In this document: positions 63,743 to 64,000 of the stretch, one piece after another
Numbering within the stretch: position 1 is the first letter of the stretch
How the letters are laid out: each line of letters opens with the position of its first letter
DNA from: Phymatolithon calcareum
Taxonomy: Eukaryota > Rhodophyta > Florideophyceae > Hapalidiales
NCBI GenBank assembly: GCA_977006965.1
Contig: OZ345354.1
Coordinates: forward strand, 3,348,001 to 3,412,000
Reading direction: 5' to 3'
DNA: 64,000 nucleotides
Notes under the pieces: generated by a model
What the model was told of the DNA's origin: nothing
The model's database searches: none
What the model saw: the letters and a program-made list of their open reading frames with translations, nothing else
Made by a program: the position numbers and the translations under genes

Positions 63743-64000
63743 CTTTTATTCTAGCGGAAGCGAACAAGGTTCCGGCTTAAGTAGGGTGGAATCGAGCAGT
63801 CTCTAATGTTCCTGAGGTGGCGCCGACTAACAGTACAGTAATCGGTACGTTGAGTTCTAGTCGGTGTCGGCGAATAAGCCCGTTGGTTCTCTGATACTGT
63901 CGTCCCCAATGCGATGCTGATAGTATCGTTCCAGAGATTGGAAGTGTCGTTACACTCCCCTTTCTAAGAGAGACCCAATAGGGACTTTGCCTTTTTCACA

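Overview
The window looks like nuclear DNA of a eukaryote, most likely a florideophyte red alga similar to Chondrus crispus. This is an inference. It rests on compact, apparently intronless host genes, a nuclear bacterial-type PheRS alpha subunit with a transit-peptide-like N-terminus, an eIF3g gene, and a heavy load of decayed retroelements and DNA transposons. No rRNA, tRNA or CRISPR array could be supported.

Layout. 1-2.7 kb: broken Ty3/gypsy pol. 3.7-4.4 kb: a doubtful ORF. 5.3-8.3 kb: a decayed NB-ARC gene on the minus strand. 9.1-10.4 kb: LINE 3' ends. 10.4-14.3 kb: segment A, duplicated at 53.5-56.4 kb, with a small two-TM protein gene in each copy. 14.8-20.4 kb: a large NLR-like gene (minus) encoding a 4-helix-like N-terminus, NB-ARC and about 20 near-identical 44-residue TPRs. 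20.5 kb: three consecutive palindromes. 21-26 kb: repeats and two decayed FAD-monooxygenase copies. 27-28.3 kb: a secreted SIMPL-domain gene with an in-frame TGA. 30.4-31 kb: an intact glutathione S-transferase. 31-37 kb: nested LINE, R1-repeat and copia remnants. 37.6-38.4 kb: a broken ascorbate-peroxidase-like gene. 39.5-40 kb: an AT-rich repeat. 41.4-46.4 kb: a second copy of the NLR-like gene, now a pseudogene cut by a 5'-truncated LINE with a perfect 12-bp target-site duplication. 47.7-53.5 kb: a MITE, a piggyBac-like transposase relic, a Crypton/DUF3504-like tyrosine recombinase and a pogo/Tigger element with a recognisable empty site. 57.2-63.7 kb: a gene-dense host block (PheS, a small helical protein, GNAT acetyltransferase, eIF3g, a dynamic-GTPase-like protein).

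The most interesting content is the NLR-like pair and the palindromes. One NLR copy is nearly intact with strongly homogenised repeats. The other is about 95% alike by eye in its NB-ARC part but broken, and its TPRs have diverged. The candidate membrane-active 4-helix / NB-ARC / hypervariable-TPR arrangement resembles immune STAND receptors. In addition, several long, near-perfect palindromes with spacers of 0-3 nt (two have longer loops) are scattered across the window. At several of them a paralogous copy elsewhere in the window lacks the symmetry, which suggests local template-switch formation.
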